Assembly (NCBI GenBank): GCA_033675265.1
Contig: JAUJYZ010001379.1
Coordinates: 546,001-610,000 of the forward strand
Source of the DNA: Actinostola sp. cb2023
Taxonomy: Eukaryota > Cnidaria > Anthozoa > Actiniaria > Actinostolidae
DNA length: 64,000 nucleotides
Direction: 5' to 3'
Shown: positions 1 through 23,672 of the stretch, in pieces
Position numbering within the stretch: position 1 is the stretch's first letter
Layout: every line of letters starts with the position of its first letter
The notes under the pieces: model-generated
What the model saw: only the letters and a program-made list of their open reading frames with translations
What the model was told of the DNA's origin: nothing
Database searches by the model: none
Position numbers and translations under genes: made by a program

Positions 1-473
1 ACCCACTTATGATTACTAATCACTAAGGTGGTGGGAGTTGTGATGGTTGTGATATGTGTCAATAACATTTTCAAAATACACATATGTGCACATTTTATCT
101 GCAAGTTTACAACTATAGTAGAGCCATTTCTATTTGTGTGGTTACTTGGAAGGGCTCCATATAAAAACATTATGCAGTACATGATATCTGATGAAAATGT
201 CATTTCTCCATTGGTCTTGTTGAATTCTAAAGGAGACAGGATTTTCACAGTCACAGATCTCTCTGGTGAAGGAGTCAATGTCAGTGTGTGGTTGGCATGT
301 CTGCCCACAGGCAGCCCAACCATTGCTTCTGACAGAGACTACTTATGATGGTCCGAATACCCTGCTAGCTCTATTGTTCTGGAATAGCCAGTCGATTATC
401 AAAAAAAAAAAAGATACAGGTTGTGTGTCATATTTGATACATCATTAATCAAAACTGTATTTATTACATACAG
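1..473. other. Intronic sequence upstream of the first visible dehydratase exon
   Basis: No exon with convincing coding similarity is visible here. Positions 303-345 carry a fragment beginning CCACAGGCAGCCCAACCAT that matches the ends of MITEs at 18353 and 21303. The rest is AT-rich and otherwise featureless. The N-terminal half of the dehydratase must lie to the left of the window. Confidence 0.5.
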
Positions 474-3400
474 GAGAATGGTGTACCATATATATCACCA
501 TGTAATGACTGGGATGTCCTTGCTGGGCAAGGATCTATAGGGTAGGTATATATTATAGATTTGACATGATACCCAAGCCATATACACATTGGTCAATGGA
601 CTAGCTACAATAAAATGTTGCATGATGTTTCATTCTTCGATGTTAGATGTGAGATTTATGAAGACCTTCCCTCTGTTGATGTTGTATTTGTGTCCGTTGG
701 TGGAGGTGGAATTATTGGTGGAGTTGCATCCTATCTGAAGTCTGTAAAACCTGGTGTCAAGGTAAGTTATGATGATGATTACATACATACATATACGGTA
801 CTTTATTTCACGTGGGTGGCAAATTCAGTGAGTACAAAACAAACTGGTTTGCAATTTGGCCCACAACAAAAATGATTTAGAAAAAAATTGTGATTATGAT
901 GATGATTGGATGATGATGATGATAATTGATGTTAATTATGTTGATCAAGATCGATCAAGATAGTAATTATGATTATTATATTGATGATGATCATGATGGT
1001 GATGATAATGATGGTGATGATCATGATAATTTATTGTGATGGTAATTACATTGATCAAGATAGTAATTATGATGATAATATTGATGATAATCATGATGGT
1101 GATGATGATGATTGTGATGGTGATGGTGATCTTGATGGTGATGATCATGATAATTTATTGTGATGGTAATTACATTGATCAAGATAGTAATTATGATGAT
1201 AATATCGATGATAATCATGATGGTGATGATGATGATTGTGATGGTGATCTTGATGGTGATGATCATGATAATTTATTGTGATGGAATTACATTGATCAAG
1301 ATAGTAATTATGATGATAATATTGATGATAATCATGATGGTGATGATGATGATTGTGATGGTGATGGTGATCTTGATGGTGATGATCATGATAATTTATT
1401 GTGATGGTAATTACATTGATCAAGATAGTAATTATGATGATAATATTGATGATAATCACGATGGTGATGATGATGATTGTGATGGTGATGGTGATCTTGA
1501 TGGTGATGATCATGATAATTTATTGTGATGGTAGTTACATTGATCAAGATAGTAATTATGATGATGATTGTATTGATGATAATCATAATGGTGATGATGA
1601 TGATTGTGATGGTGATCTTGATGGTGATGATCATGATAATTTATTGTGATGGTAATTACATTGATCAACATAGTAATTATGATGATAATATTGATGATAA
1701 TCATGATGATGATGATGATGATGATTGTGATGGTGATGGTGATCTTGATGGTGATGATCATGATAATTTATTGTGATGGTAATTACATTGATCAAGATAG
1801 TAATTATGATGATAATATCGATGATAATCATGATGGTGATGATGATGATTGTGATGGTGATCTTGATGGTGATGATCATGATAATTTATTGTGATGGTAA
1901 TTACATTGATCAAGATAGTAATTATGATGATAATATCGATGATAATCATGATGGTGATGATGATGATGTGATGGTGATCTTGATGGTGATGATCATGATA
2001 ATTTATTGTGATGGTAATTACATTGATCAAGATAGTAATTATGATGATAATATTGATGATAATCATGATGGTGATGATCATGATAATTGTGATGGTGATG
2101 GTGATCTTGATGGTGATGATCATGATAATTTATTGTGATGGTAATTACATGATCAAGATAGTAATTATGATGATAATATCGATGATAATCATGATGGTGA
2201 TGATGATGATTGTGATGGTGATCTCGATGGTGATGATCATGATAATTTATTGTGATGGTAATTACATTGATCAAGATAGTAATGATGATGATAATATTGA
2301 TGATAATCATAATGGTGATGATGATTGTGATGGTGATGGTGATCTTGATGGTGATGATCATGATAATTTATTGTGATGGTAATTACATTGATCAAGATAG
2401 TAATTATGATGATGATTGTATTGATGATAATCATAATGGTGATGATGATGATTGTGATGGTGATCTTGATGGTGATGATCATGATAATTGTGATGGTAAT
2501 TACATTGATCAAGATAGTAATTATGATGATGATTTTATTGATGATAATCATAATGGTGATGATGATATTTGTGATGGTGATCATAATGGTGATGATGTAA
2601 TTACATTGATCAAGATAGTAATTATGATGATGATTGTATTGATGATGATCATAATGGTGATGATGATGATGATCTTGATGGTATTATGTTGATAAAGATA
2701 GTAATAAATATTATGATGATGATTATATTGATGATAGAATAGACGGCAAGTAGTCCCCTGATTATCAGATAAGAGAGGAAAACCTGCATACACACTTTGT
2801 GCCTATAGGTTATTGGATGTGAAACAGACCAGTCACCTGCCATGTCAGAATCTCAAAAAGCTGGAAAAATCATAGAAGTTCCAAACAAGCCTACTTTGTC
2901 AGATGGAACCGCAGGTGGTATTGAACAGGGATCAGTAAGTAAAATAAAGTAAACCCCTTTATTACAGTGAGGACACACTAACCGGGACCACTTTCAGCAA
3001 AACTGACCAATCAGATTACACCTGAAAATAATCACATTCCAACAAAAGTTGTCTGGGCCAATCAGCGTTATAGTTTAATGCTGATTGGCGCAGATGACTT
3101 TTGTTGGAATGTGATTGTTTTCAGGTGTAATCTGATTGGTCAGTTTTGCTCAAGTGGTCCCGGTTAGTGTGTCCTCACTGTAATTAATACATGTACATTC
3201 ATGATAATAATATAAAAGTACAATAGTAAACAATCTCAATGCAGCAGATATTCATGCAATGAAAGAGACTGTTTTTCATGAAATGGGAAAATGTTGCTGA
3301 GAAAAGAGAATCTTTGAAGCCAACGAAGAGTCAACAGCAAACTCAGTCCACTCGCACAATAGGGACTTTATTAGATGCCAATAACTGGTGAACTCGATCG

Positions 3401-4783
3401 TGGTGACTGATCTTTCAAAATCTATCTACTTTGTGTTTCATGTGTCAATTTTTTTATGTCTATTTGAACCTTTAAAATTGTCACACTGAGCCACTTATTC
3501 CAGTCAGACAATCTGCCTACAATACAATAAAGGGATCCCTGCAAGAACGGAGTACGTGATCTGATCAAAATCTAAATTCCCCTTGAGATTCTTCAAATAT
3601 CAGTGGAGAATTTGGGTTTTGATCACAAGTCACTTACTCCATTCTTGCAGGGAGCCCTTCAATTGTATCGTAACCACTGCATGCATAGCTGTGTCTGTGA
3701 TTGGAACCCAGGGAAGTTACACCCAGGTGAATACCCACAGCACACATACCATGTCCACTCATGCAGTCTTAGGCCTAGTTTAGACATCGTGCTAATCATG
3801 AGCCGTTCTCATTTCAAACAATAGATAATGAGACTGCTTCTTTTGAAGTAATTAAGAACGGCTCTTGGAAAGTACGGCGTTTGAACTAGGCCTTACTGCA
3901 GTCAGTGTGAGATTACCAATAATGTCAGGACTTTCTTTTCAGATAACCTTTGATTTGTGTAGGAGGGTGGTGGATGAGTGGGTGATTGTCACAGAGGAAG
4001 AAATCAGTAAGGCCATTTACAACGTCATGGAACACCACCACAAGGTTTGTTTTTGAACAGCAATGGCCTTTGCAAATAACTAAATGATCATCAATGGAAC
4101 ATACAATACATTTTATTAATTCATCCCAGCTTTACAGAATTAATTTACAAGGTTACATAGATGTAGCACGTCAGGCTAGAAAGCACTAAAAATGTTTCAT
4201 AATAGTTTAACTTCTACACTTTTAATCCAATCAAAATGAAACTTGGCATCGTGACAGTTTATTTCAATTCAAGAAATCATATCGTTTGGGATTTTTGATT
4301 TTATCGATTTTTGGCAGGAAAATAACGTCATGAACATGCCAACAAAAAATGTCATTCAGAACAACACTAATTTGATCATGGCATTTGAAAGAACATGTAA
4401 AAATAAAGTTATTACAGAAAAAATATCTCAGATATTTTCATTCAAATGTTCAGTTTTTCATATAATTGAGGTACATTTTATACCATTGAAATGATAAAAA
4501 TCGTATTAAAATGGTACATATGTTTTTACATGTATATGTGATTTGCCCCCTTTTCAATCATTCTCTTCCTACTTCACTGGAAATTGGTAAAAAAAGCAAG
4601 ACTTGTCTCAGAATGTTTTGTGTTAACTGTTATCTTTAGATTGTGGAGGGTTCAGCAGGGCTAGCTGTTGCAGCATACATCAAGACGATGCACCAGTATG
4701 AAGGCATGACAGTGGTCATACTGTCATGTGGTAGTAACATCAGTGTAGAGAGAATCAAAGATATCATAAATTTATATGGCTAA
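474..4783 (+). CDS. PLP-dependent L-threonine/L-serine dehydratase-like enzyme (3' part)
   Basis: Five exons are seen: 474-541, 647-761, 2809-2934, 3943-4044 and 4640-4783 (TAA at 4781). They join in frame to 184 residues, the C-terminal half of a fold-type II PLP enzyme. The phosphate-binding glycine loop reads SVGGGGIIGG. Downstream are the family blocks VIGCETDQSPAM, KPTLSDGTAGG and VEGSAGLAVAA, and near the end LSCGSNIS, where the Cys/Ser contacts the pyridine nitrogen. The family (threonine ammonia-lyase, serine dehydratase, serine racemase, hydroxyaspartate dehydratase) removes ammonia from hydroxy amino acids in the cytosol or mitochondria. The lysine that forms the Schiff base is outside the window. 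Exact substrate cannot be told. No ACT regulatory domain follows, unlike biosynthetic IlvA. The 2-kb intron after exon 2 holds a large minisatellite. The gene converges on PSMA4. Confidence 0.9.
885..2720 (+). repeat. Minisatellite of about 120 bp, rich in GAT/AAT triplets
   Basis: About 14 imperfect copies start with GGTAATTACATTGATCAAG (for example at 1040, 1163, 1405, 1776, 2012, 2256, 2377). Each unit mixes GAT, AAT and GGT triplets, so both strands stay open in several frames (Asp/His/Met/Ile-rich). It lies wholly inside a dehydratase intron and is not coding. Confidence 0.9.
2965..3180. mobile_element. Tc1/mariner-type MITE, 216 bp
   Basis: The ends are long inverted repeats starting CAGTGAGGACACACTAACC and ending with the exact complement, flanked by TA on both sides (2963-2964 and 3181-3182). 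CAGTG termini with a TA target are typical of Tc1/mariner. The element folds back almost fully and has no open frame. Confidence 0.85.
3532..3657. mobile_element. Foldback MITE, CCCTGCAAGAACGGAGTA family
   Basis: Inverted ends GGGATCCCTGCAAGAACGGAG and CTCCATTCTTGCAGGGAGCCC enclose an inner inverted pair with GATCAAAATCTAAATTC. Related copies sit at 12402-12522 and 57870-57985, and partial tandem copies at 60390-60690. Confidence 0.75.
3769..3895. mobile_element. Foldback MITE with TTAGGCCTAGTT ends
   Basis: Inverted ends TTAGGCCTAGTT and AACTAGGCCTTA enclose GAGCCGTTCT and its complement. This intact copy is the reference for the split copy at 35941-43822 in LINS1 intron 2. Confidence 0.75.
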
Positions 4784-5200
4784 TACTTCAGCATGTCCCT
4801 AAACAAATATGCTTTGATGTCTCAAACCTAATAGACCACAGTAGCCACAAACAATGATACCAAGTTGAGTAAATGTAATAATAACGTATGAAAACATCAA
4901 TGCCAACCAAGTTGAAAGTAGTTTTTTTTTTTTTTAAAGTTGGAAGTACCATAGTTATAGTATGTGGTTCATGCCACGTGGTGACCGTGCCACGTCACAG
5001 ACTGGATGTAGCAATGCAAACAATGGCATATAAAGTCTTTACTACATTTAAGTACGCCTATTTTTATTAAACATTAATACAGTACACAGTCAGTCAACAT
5101 ATTCCGAGTTCATAATGACAATATACAAGAGATGATCAGACGATATTACCAACACGTTGCAATCTAAAACCATTATAAATTACAATACGTAATATTGATC
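4784..5200. other. Convergent 3' region between dehydratase and PSMA4
   Basis: The two stop codons face each other 417 bases apart. A reverse-strand AATAAA lies near 5060-5068 and is a likely PSMA4 poly(A) signal. Nothing else is seen. Confidence 0.55.
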
Positions 5201-8200
5201 TTAACTGGATGTCTTCTTTGTTTCTTCTGCTTTGTTTGTTTCTTCTTCATTTAATTCTATCAAAGCTTTTACCTCTTCAGAGTTGAGAATCCTTAAGGAA
5301 GTCTTGTTGTTCTCTCTGGTCAGGGTAGCAATCTCGACTAACAGGGAAATAAGAGCAACCGTTATTATCATGTGATGACAAACAAGGCTGACTGAGCCCA
5401 ATATGTGTTCCATCGACAACAACTTGAACTAAAGGCCCAGACACATGATGCAACTTTTCTTGCAACGTTGCGCACAACAAAGAGTTTTTTGCGTGTCACA
5501 CAATGCAATGTTGTGCGCAACAGTTGCAGAAGTAGAACTCGATCCTACTTCTGCAACTGTTGCGCGCAACGTTAGCAAGAAAAGTTACATCGTGTGTCCG
5601 AGCCTTAAGGATTAATAAATTTTTATGAGTTGTGAGAAAATGACCAAGTGTCAAAGCCATTTCAAAAGCCTGCAAATTAGGGGGTGTCTGTTTAAAGATA
5701 ATAGAGAGCTTAAGCAACAGACGTTTTTGTCAACACGGAAGGCGCACGCACTGACGAATGATGTTCAAAATGACCGTTGACATCCGTGACAGCAATCTAC
5801 GATGGCATTTGACCTGTTTGCACGTCGTAGATTGCCATCACGGACGTCAATGGTCGTTTCGAACATCATTCGTCAGTGCGTGCACCGTCTGTGTGGACAA
5901 AAAGTTTGAAGTTTAATCAATCATAAATGTTGTTTCTTCTTCAGTCAACACGTCATAACTTTTTATCGGCATTGAATATGACAAAAGCCTGACACAGTTT
6001 GACAGGTCAAAGTGTTGTGATTAATATGGTATAAAGATCAATAGAGTCGGATGTAACGCAAGGTCTATTAATTCGGTCAAACGGAGACGGTCGTTTTCAA
6101 AACAATGAGCCGCGATGTCTCCATTTTTAATTTAAAAGAAAATATCACAGTATTGTGGTGATCTTCATTCTATTAGCTTTAAATGATGTAAAGTTGATGG
6201 GAATTGGTCAAATAATAAGGAAATCATTATTTTTTTCCGAGACGTACCCGCCAAGGTGAACCTGCTGCTTAAGCTCTCTAATATTATTATTGACTATTAC
6301 CTTTGTCTGGAGTAATCTTGGTGACATCTAAAGTCTTGCTAAGAACCTTGATAGAAAGCTGAAGGGCATCTTTAAGGACCATCGCATCTTCTTTGTATTC
6401 TTGCTTTAGCATCGACACAGCAGCCTGGAAAAAATGAACTCAGTTTTAATAAAGTTGAATGTGTAATAATACCCACACCTTATCATGGAGGGAATTGGGA
6501 ATTTCCAGAGGAGAGGGGGTCCGTGGGACCACAAAATTACAGAGTTTGTATGGAAGAAAATTGGAATTTCCAGATCATATTACCGGTATTTCTGTGATGG
6601 GTAATGGATATTGCCCAGAAACACACAATTCAATAATAATTGTTCTAATACATGTAACAAAAAAACATGCAAAACCAGAGTATTTGTATGAATAATATGT
6701 ACTACACTAAATTTTAAATCCCAAATTTTTCGAAGGCCCGCAGTACTGTACTGTACCAAGCCCAGATATATGTATTTATTAAATAGACACGAGTGTTTTA
6801 CTGGGAAATATCTCACTCGTAGAATTCGTACGAAACTACATCCGGAACCCGAGTGGCGTATTTTCCATATCCTCACTAGTGAGGATATCGATGACGTCGG
6901 GCTCAGTACTTTTAGATAAAAATATATTTTTTTCGTCAAATTTTTTTGGTCTATATAATAAAAAGAACATTACACGGCGGCGCGAAGATATGAATTTTAT
7001 TTTCGAGTGGTAAAAACAATAGTGTAATATCCTCTATATATGTGTACTTCTTACCACACTGTTGTTGCCAATACATGTGCCTTTCCATCCACTATAGTTA
7101 CCACTAGGATCACTCTGGTATAACTGAAAACACTAATAATTTCGCGAGCAGCGAAAACATTTCCTGTGTTGAGATGGGGTTCTGTGGAGGATTTTGATAT
7201 GGCTGACCAATCGAGATTTGTAGAAAACAATACTGTGAGATGGCACAGCATGTTATTCAATATACCACCACTGAGTCCTGTAGCCGCTATTAGTGTACTC
7301 CTCACTAACCGTTAACGTAACAACACTAATAATGGCTTGCGAGCAGCGAAACTAATTGTGGGTTTCCTGTGTTGAGATGGGGTTCCTGTGGAGGATTTTG
7401 ATATTGGCTGCAATCGAGATTTGTGGAGATGATTTTCGGAGATATCATAACACAGGGAACCCAATTTGAACACAGGTATCCCATGACAGGTATACCATAC
7501 CACAGGGAACCCAATATGAACACAGGTATCCCATGACAGGATATCATAACACAGGGAACCCAATATGAACACAGGTATCCCATGACAGGTATACCATACC
7601 ACAGGGAACCCAATATGAACACAGGTATCCCATTGAAAGATATATAACACAGGGAACCCAATATGAACACAGGTATCCCATGAAAGATATCATAACACAG
7701 GGAACCCAATATGAACACAGGTATCCCATGACAAGATATCATAACACAGGGAACCCAATATGAACACAGGTATCCCATGACAAGATATCATAACACAGGG
7801 AACCCAATATGAACACAGGTATCCCATGACAAGATATCATAACACAGGGAACCCAATATGAACACAGGTATCCCATGACAAGATATCATAACACAGGGAA
7901 CCCAATATGAACACAGGTATCCCATGACAAGATATCATAACACAGGGAACCCAATTTGAACACAGTTATCCCATGACAAGATATCATAACATAGGGAACC
8001 CAATTTGAACACAGTTATCCCATGAGAAGATATCATAACACAGGGAACCCAATATGAACACAGGTATCCCATGACAAGATATCATAACACGGGAACCCAA
8101 TATGAACACATATCCCATGACAAGATATCATAACACAGGGAACCCAATATGAACACAGGTATACCATGACAAGATATCATAACACAGGGAACCCAATATG

Positions 8201-9474
8201 AACACAGGTATCCCATGACAAAATATCATAACACAGGGAACCCAATATGAACACAGGTATCCAATGACAAGATACATACCACCAAATTGAGTGTAGGCCT
8301 GTTTCACATCACAAAGTGCACTGACCATCTGTTCACAGGGGATTGGTTCTTGATATTGTAGCTCATACCTATAGGCAATGGCATTGTGTTAAAGACATTG
8401 TTATTCTTACGTTATGACTGATTATTTGAGATATTTACCTTTGTGCAATAAGTCGCAGTTCATTAGTCAATACATTTGCATCTGATGTGATACCGGCAAC
8501 ACTGCATGCCATATCCCTAATAAAGTGGTAAATAAACATTGTTAATAACTACCGGTATAGTTATAAGTACCACCTTTAATACCATCACCTAGCAATTCTA
8601 GTTCTCATTTGGGTTTCCTGTGGTACATAAGATATCCCCTCTTGTAGGTATATAAGGTGTATAAACTACATGTACATGTACCATTGAATCAACATAAATT
8701 TGCCACCTTTAGCTTGTAGTAGTTTGGGATCTACTGTAAGCATGGAGCATTTTCAAACCCCCTTAATCAACCCTTGTCTGACCCATGTCAACAACCTGGA
8801 TCTACTCTAGGTTATCAACTAAGTTATTAACCACTGCTGTTTTGACAAACAACAACAACAATACTTTCACTTACTCATGGAGTTTGTAAATTTTCTCTGA
8901 AACAAACACTTCATCTAGAAGTTTGTTGGTGTTGCGGCGTTCTGCTGCCAAAACAATACCGTCATTGGCCAGTATTCCTAGGCAAGTGCCTGCATGGCCA
9001 ATGGCTTCCATGGCATATTCTACCTGATATAAGCGCCCTATTGTGAATTAAAATAACACATGTCAGGCTTGTCGCAGGTGTTCTCTCTTGTGGGCAACGG
9101 CACAATTTGATCAAGTTTGTACTGGAATACACCAGAGGTGAGCTGCATAAAACTTAATGTCGGGTGTAACTACTAACATCAGACGTTCACCTCTGTCAAA
9201 ATCACTACCTGACGTTAGCAATTATGTCCAGAATTAACTGTTATCGATCCAGGAGTGCCGTAATTCTAGATAATTATGAAGTACTGTAAATGCTCGAGGC
9301 GCTTATAATTTTTTAGGCCTCTAGGGGGAGGGTGCACTTATTCAAGGGGGGCGCTTATTGGAAGCAGGTCGCTTATTTCTTTTCTCAGATGTTGAACTCA
9401 ATGTTTTCTTTATTACCGGTATACGGTACTGTAACATACATATACAGTGAATTATAATTTTTTTTAGACCTCTC

Positions 9475-9510
<36 letters not shown>

Positions 9511-10030
9511 AGGGGGGGCACTTATTCGAGGGGGACGCTTATTGGAAGCAGGGCGTTTAATCGAGCATTTACGGTATTAATATGATAGATTAAGGTATTA
9601 CTATGTTATAGATCCATGTACTATTAGTATACATGTACACTAAAAGTACACAGTACAGTATTAAAGTTACTGTCAATCTAATTTGGATACAAAAATGAAA
9701 ATATAGACGCTTACCTTCAGGCGAAAAAATAGTCGTTCTAGTATCATATCTTCGAGACTGAACAAGCAAAAAGAATCAAGAATCGCATCAGCTAATGTCG
9801 TGTTTATGATTGCATTTACAAATCTTTTTATTGTACAAAATCTCACCCAAACTTATGTCTGAAACGAGCCGGTACTGATCACGTGGAGAACAAGATTTCA
9901 CGCTAAAAATCTACTTCTAAGCTCATTAAAATAATACTACCACTACAATAAGGTAACCTAGGAGTTATATTTCTCAAAATGTAAGCAAAGAACACTTTAT
10001 AAAGGATAAAAATGACAATTTTCTTACCAT
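5201..10030 (-). CDS. PSMA4: Proteasome subunit alpha type-4
   Basis: Reverse-strand exons, 5' to 3': 10028-10030 (ATG only), 9715-9757, 8875-9037, 8439-8516, 8280-8368, 7055-7123, 6301-6424, 5201-5337. The product is an alpha-ring subunit of the 20S proteasome core in cytosol and nucleus. It starts with the alpha-subunit signature [19 protein letters not shown] and continues with [39 protein letters not shown] and a charged KKTSS tail, which match animal PSMA4 in order. The exons seen code about 235 residues; the family has about 261. Exon 5 ends in phase 1 and the next visible exon starts in phase 0, so one exon of 2+3n bases (about 62, coding the segment after QFGG) is required and is not found in 7124-8279. 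It is either lost or missing through mis-assembly. The start is fixed by the ATG directly before a GT donor. Confidence 0.95.
5428..5608. mobile_element. Foldback MITE, AAGGCCCAGACAC family
   Basis: The arms read AAAGGCCCAGACACATGATG and the near-complement ending CGTGTGTCCGAGCCTT. The centre is GCAGAAGTAGAACTCGATCC with its own mirror. A close copy is at 49076-49259 in an OSTF1 intron. It sits in the last PSMA4 intron. Confidence 0.8.
5723..5904. mobile_element. Foldback element of about 180 bp
   Basis: Arms GCACGCACTGACGAATGATG and CATCATTCGTCAGTGCGTGC continue inward through GTCAACGG/CCGTTGAC and AATCTACGA/TCGTAGATT, so nearly the whole length pairs. No second copy was seen in the window. 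Confidence 0.7.
7130..7425. repeat. Diverged direct duplication of about 100 bp in a PSMA4 intron
   Basis: Positions 7130-7228 and 7323-7422 share ACACTAATAAT, GCGAGCAGCGAAA, TTCCTGTGTTGAGATGGGG and GAGGATTTTGATAT in the same order. Both copies contain CCTGTG motifs like the adjacent minisatellite. Confidence 0.75.
7440..8275. repeat. 49-bp minisatellite in PSMA4 intron
   Basis: About 17 copies of a 49-bp unit contain AACACAGGGAACCCAATATG followed by AACACAGGTATCCCATGACA. Each unit thus holds two copies of the 12-mer CACAGGNANCCC. The array ends directly at the donor of PSMA4 exon 5 (8279) and fills the intron where an expected exon is absent. Long frames on the reverse strand are products of the repeat. 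Confidence 0.95.
9282..9576. mobile_element. MITE with TACTGTAAATGCTCGA ends and GCGCTTATT motifs
   Basis: The ends TACTGTAAATGCTCGA and TCGAGCATTTACGGTA are inverted. Inside are two copies of a CTTATTCGAGGGGG-like segment, GGAAGCAG, and a pure G tract at 9478-9509. The subterminal motif resembles the unit of the 18-bp satellite at 52.7-54.0 kb. Confidence 0.7.
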
Positions 10031-10246
10031 TTTGATGGAGTTTTATCAATGACAGTGCAGTTTGCTCGAAACTAAAGAGCCTGGTACCTACTAACTCACG
10101 AGCATAGTGTGACTGGTAGAAACCGCTAGTCAAAGTATCGCGGGCGCGTCATTGCATCACGAAAAGAAACATGGAGGACGAAGGGTGACAAATAATAATT
10201 TATTTAAAGTATTTTTTTTTGTCCGTTTGCTTAAACGTTAGTAAAT
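10031..10246. promoter_or_regulatory. Shared PSMA4/EFL1 head-to-head promoter
   Basis: The start codons diverge with 216 bases between them. The gap is moderately GC-rich around 10138-10150 (CGCGGGCGCGTCATT), suggesting the core promoter. In the EFL1 direction, an upstream ATG at 10171 in the good context AAACATGG opens a 5-codon frame ending with TGA at 10186-10188. AACATGGAGG may equally be a YY1-like initiator site. Confidence 0.5.
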
Positions 10247-21741
<11,495 letters not shown>

Positions 21742-21896
21742 CAGTTTAAATAATCTGTGAAGCCGATGGTTTTATCGATGGCAGCCATGTTGGATATGAC
21801 GTCATCAACATGCTCGCGAGCCACCATGGGCCTAATGGCCGCCGCCTTTGCTGTCTCATTCCCCTAAAAATGATTATGAGTAAGATCTAAAAATCT

Positions 21897-22062
21897 TATT
21901 ATTGGGTTGCACGTGACGTCATAGCCGCCATGTTGGATGACAATAACAAAGCATTCCTCATTAGGTTCTCTTGTTAGATCATCCAACATGGCGGCTGTTT
22001 CATTGTTATTTGTATCTCAAGGGATTTTGAGTCATGTGGTTGCAACCCAGGAATTGTCGAGT
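21897..22062. mobile_element. Foldback MITE with GTTGCACGTGACGTCA / TGAGTCATGTGGTTGCAAC ends
   Basis: GCCGCCATGTTGGATGA is paired with TCATCCAACATGGCGGC, and GACAATAACA with TTTCATTGTTATTTG. The outer GGGTTGCACGTGA pairs imperfectly with TCATGTGGTTGCAACCC. The related word AGCCATGTTGGATATGACG lies at 21785. Confidence 0.65.
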
Positions 22063-22742
22063 TTTTTTGAACGCTGAAAATAGTGTGAAAATGAACATAC
22101 TGATTTACAGGATTGCGGTAGCTGGCATTCTCGCTCCCAGCCCCTTCACTTTTACGCGCTTTATTCGATGTGTTTGCGGAGAAGGGAAAAGTTTTGAAAT
22201 CTGCGTTACAATGAGAAAAACAATAAAAACATGGTTTACAATTTTATTTCCTGCATTTTGCTATCTCTACTATTAATATTTGATCCCGTGAAGTACAAAT
22301 ACTTTATATTTAAATTTCGAAATTTTTATCATATATTAACTTTCAATAAATAAACCATCGATATCCGTCTGAAGAAACAAATTTATCCGCACCCCTCCCC
22401 CATACAGCACCAGCTGCCTACAACTCTATTGTTATAAAAATTCAAAAATTTAAGACTAAACGAGTTCAGAATCTAACGCGCGCTCTGATTGGCTACTCTA
22501 CCGTAATCAACTTCCGTAAGTGGACATCCGAGAGCGCTGACGTCAGCGAGCCAATCAAAATCGTTTTCGTCGCGCAAGGCTTAGGAGAACTTGTACTTGA
22601 TCGATGAATAAAACTGACAATTAAAAGTATTGGCAATGTTATAAAATAACTGCATTTTTGCGAAAATGCGCGCATAACTTTAACACAACTTATGCTGGAA
22701 ATATGTGCAATTTGTATTAATTATAAGAGGGAGGGGTACGCA

Positions 22743-22950
22743 CGGTTTATCCCAGCATCATGATCTCTAACAGTTTTTGATAAGACGGAATATGTCCCGC
22801 GGGTCAAAATTCTGTTACCGCGACATTTTTTGTGGACACGTGGATACGTACGCAGCAATTTCTTCGGTTTATCCCAGCATCATGATCTCTAACAGTTTTT
22901 GATAAGACGGGCTATGTCCCGCGGGTCAAAATTCTGTTTCCGCGACATTT
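22743..22950. repeat. Direct duplication of about 90 bp
   Basis: GGTTTATCCCAGCATCATGA through TTTCCGCGACATTTTTT occurs at 22745-22833 and again at 22865-22951 with few differences, so the duplication is recent. Function unknown. Confidence 0.9.
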
Positions 22951-23399
22951 TTTTCATGGAAATTGTTGGAGCACACGAAGGTATTTGATACCGCAGTGAC
23001 ATGACCTTGCCGGCTACGTGTCTCCGTGATACGTCTCTTCGTGTTTATATGGACGCGTACCCCATCCCCCCTGGACCTCCCCTTTCCCCTGGATTCATCG
23101 AGTTTAATCCCACAAGGGCTGTAGACAACCGAGCTAATTAAGAACCTTCATTCAGACGTTTTTTACAATGCGAGTTAAATTTACACCTATATCTATCTCT
23201 GTCAATATATATGTACATGTAAGCAGGCTTGCTTGGCATTGTGGGATTGCATGGGGTCCATGCCAATCACGAAAATATTTGAATGTCTATTATAGCAACG
23301 ATATTCGGCTAGCATGCTAGTAAAAATAATGAGAAATGATACCATCTCCAATTTAGTTTTTCTGTTATTTGATCATTTCTTTTTCTTTAGTGATAATAT

Positions 23400-23672
23400 C
23401 TAGACACGCGGTGAAACATTGCACACACAACTGCCAGCAATGACACACTTTCAGCGTGTGTCCACCGAGTTCTGCAAGTTGTCGCATGCAACATTGCAGA
23501 AGTAGGATCACATTGCACAATGGAACTCCGCCACCTCGAACTGTCAAGGGAGGCATAACCGCATTGTTTTAGAATCCACTGTACTGCAATGAGTTTGGTC
23601 TCGACAATTTCAGAGATGTGTGGGTGACACGTGCTGCAATATTGCGTGCCATGCTGCACCGTGTGTCTACCT
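23400..23672. mobile_element. Foldback element, ACACGCGGTG...CACCGTGTGT family
   Basis: Outer GACACGCGGTG pairs with GCACCGTGTGTC. Inner words CAGCAATGACACACTTTCAG, GTGTGTCCACC and GCAGAAGTAGGATC are shared with the element at 58192-58366. Confidence 0.6.

Noticed and set aside
7440..8275. Possible CRISPR-like array
   Set aside because: Units are head-to-tail copies with no unique spacers, within an animal intron. The same applies to 14125-15175, 15720-17015, 39640-41380 and 52700-54010.
7326..8328. Reverse frames with the repeated [10 protein letters not shown] phrase, one continuing from PSMA4 exon 5
   Set aside because: The 49-bp minisatellite is open in several frames by chance. The exon 5 donor matches the family boundary after QFGG.
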